Below are positions 12,269-13,325 of a DNA stretch of 13,325 bases, piece after piece. A program made the position numbers and the translations under genes. The stretch comes from an uncultured Oscillospiraceae bacterium (GTDB taxonomy: Bacteria > Bacillota > Clostridia > Oscillospirales > Ruminococcaceae), in contig CAJTMU010000045.1 of NCBI GenBank assembly GCA_910577365.1, positions 1-13,325 of the forward strand. Reading direction: 5' to 3'. The stretch's first letter is position 1; the number at the start of each line of letters is the position of its first letter. Below the pieces are notes generated by a model. It worked only from the letters and a program-made list of their open reading frames with translations. It did no database searches and had not been told where the DNA came from.

Positions 12269-12721
12269 TTAAATATTCTTGAACGTTTCGAGGAACTCAT
12301 AGTCCTCAAAGGTAAATGAGATCTCGTCCTCCAAAGGATCATCACTGTCGCCGTCAAGCTTCGACAGCAATATTCCGTCAACGGAGCAATCCTTAATAAG
12401 CACCGTCTGAACTCCGGCGGAGGATGCCGCATCGCTGTTGGTCAGCACCATATCGAAATACAGCGCCTTGCCCGTTTCCTTGTATTGCCTTACAACGTCG
12501 GCAAACAACGGGAAACCGTAATAGAGCTTAAGTGTGCCCGTACCCTTCATACCGGTCGGCTTACTTCCCTCCATGCGGCGGCCTATGCATTTTACCGCCC
12601 CCTTCTTTATCTCAATCTTTGCCTCGATACTCTTGGCGCGGAAAAGCTCCTCATTCCTTCCATCGATTTTAAGATAGGCTGTGCCCTCCTTGCCCGAGAT
12701 CGTATCATAACTTTTTAACAT
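12269..12721 (-). CDS. xkdM: Tail tube protein (XkdM-like)
   Basis: This 150-aa protein is the subunit of the inner tail tube. The order of motifs is that of XkdM: ISGKEGTAYLKIDGRNEELF near the start, then SIEAKIEIKKGAVKCIGRRM and EGSKPTGMKGTGTLKLYYGF. It ends with ISFTFEDYEFLETFKN, the conserved 'eisFtfdd.e.l..F' of the family. The fold is a beta barrel that stacks in hexameric rings. It lies 12 nt after the sheath gene with GGAGGG before ATG 12721, so the two most abundant tail proteins are translated in tandem. A strong hairpin follows its stop. Confidence 0.95.
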   Translation of the reverse strand: MLKSYDTISGKEGTAYLKIDGRNEELFRAKSIEAKIEIKKGAVKCIGRRMEGSKPTGMKGTGTLKLYYGFPLFADVVRQYKETGKALYFDMVLTNSDAASSAGVQTVLIKDCSVDGILLSKLDGDSDDPLEDEISFTFEDYEFLETFKNI

Positions 12722-12733
12722 ATTTAACCCTCC

Positions 12734-13325
12734 TTAAATAACCTTAACCGTCATATACAGCTTTTCCATGCTGTCATTCGGCTTAAGAGATACGCTGACC
12801 GAAACGTCGCGCTTCCCTGCGCCCTGCTCTACTGTTATGTCGTCGGGAGTAAATTCCGAAACAGCGTTCAGTTCCTCATACTGTCTGCCAAGATTTACTA
12901 TATCCGCTTTGAACAGCGCTCTTCCCGTATCGGAATTTGTAACGCTTCCCATGTAGCTTGCTGAGAACAGAGCGGCTATATCGTTGGCCCAGCCATCGAT
13001 AACGCGCATAAATCTGTTTCCCGAAAAGTCGCTGTTTTTAACGGGAGTGTAGGTCACCAGCGTATTTATATCTGATAATACCCTCGCTTTCCCGCCGTCG
13101 GAATAGAACACAAATTCTCCCGACTTGAGCGCCTTTTCAAATTCACCCTTGCTGTACTTTGTATCAACTCCCACTGCACCGTCATAAGCGGTGTTGGTAA
13201 GACTTTCGTTTATTTCCGCTGACGCTGTTGCCCCCAGCACCCATGCGACCGCATCTTCCTTTGAAAGTACGGTGCCGTTGTCAAGCACTACGCCATTCTT
13301 TACGGAAATAATACCCTCATAATCC
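12734..13325 (-). CDS. xkdK: Contractile tail sheath protein (XkdK-like), C-terminal part
   Basis: The frame is open through the right edge, so the N-terminus lies outside; the GTG at 13288 is internal, since DYEGIISVKNGVV precedes it in frame. The 197 visible residues are the C-terminal sheath domain. EDAVAWVLGATASAEINESL is followed by NTLVTYTPVKNSDFSGNRFM and RVIDGWANDIAALFSASYMG. SDTGRALFKADIVNLGRQYE leads into the final strand VSVSLKPNDSMEKLYMTVKV. The 'r..R..d.i..di...f...yiG...N...gr..f...i' series is typical of Phage_sheath/XkdK, and the C-terminal arm is what links neighbouring subunits in the contracting array. It ends in TAA at 12734. Confidence 0.95.
   Translation of the reverse strand, partial: DYEGIISVKNGVVLDNGTVLSKEDAVAWVLGATASAEINESLTNTAYDGAVGVDTKYSKGEFEKALKSGEFVFYSDGGKARVLSDINTLVTYTPVKNSDFSGNRFMRVIDGWANDIAALFSASYMGSVTNSDTGRALFKADIVNLGRQYEELNAVSEFTPDDITVEQGAGKRDVSVSVSLKPNDSMEKLYMTVKVI

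Overview
The window is the late tail-and-lysis half of a contractile-tailed (myovirus-type, PBSX/Xkd-like) prophage or phage-derived tail particle in a low-to-mid-GC Gram-positive bacterium, probably a gut Clostridia/Oscillospiraceae-type organism. This rests on the gene order (sheath, tube, assembly chaperone, tape measure, XkdP/Q/R/S/T/U-like baseplate, fibre, XkdX-like, XhlA-like, holin, lysozyme), strong G-rich Shine-Dalgarno sites, and frequent TTG/GTG starts. The genus is an inference.

Layout. Almost everything is on the minus strand and reads from right (13325) to left (1082). At 13325-11613 lie the C-terminal part of the tail sheath, the tail tube protein, and a tail assembly chaperone whose 3' end carries a textbook A-AAA-AAC slippery site with a downstream stem-loop. 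A -1 shift there fuses a 57-residue second frame. A self-contained cassette at 11567-10777 interrupts the tail operon. It has a near-consensus sigma-A promoter, a 14-bp palindrome abutting the -10 box, an AT-rich membrane-protein gene of unknown function, and a hairpin terminator; this is a classic 'moron' layout. At 10751-4737 are the tape measure protein, LysM-containing XkdP-like protein, hub XkdQ-like, XkdR/XkdS-like, baseplate J (XkdT-like) and XkdU/YmfQ-like proteins, packed with 1-8 nt overlaps or very short gaps. At 4740-2400 is the fibre/host-range segment: a short His-rich repeat fibre, two paralogous proteins that each begin with three 14-residue repeats, and between them a 130-aa protein and a 32-aa XkdX-like ORF. 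At 2383-1082 is the lysis module: coiled-coil membrane protein, holin and GH25 lysozyme.

Left end, plus strand. A bidirectional terminator (1048-1077) separates the lysin from a convergent, frame-broken gene (about 487-1041) that starts with a recognisable signal peptide. Further left, 1-365 is the C-terminus of a glycosyltransferase with a cellular rather than phage look. The prophage/host boundary therefore probably lies between about 366 and 1081.

How it works together. Sheath and tube assemble on a baseplate (XkdP-U types) at a length set by the 681-aa tape measure. The chaperone and its frameshifted form should load the tape measure. The fibre and the twin repeat proteins are the best candidates for receptor recognition. 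Holin and lysozyme release particles. Capsid genes would lie to the right of the window, so a complete phage cannot be told from a headless tailocin here.
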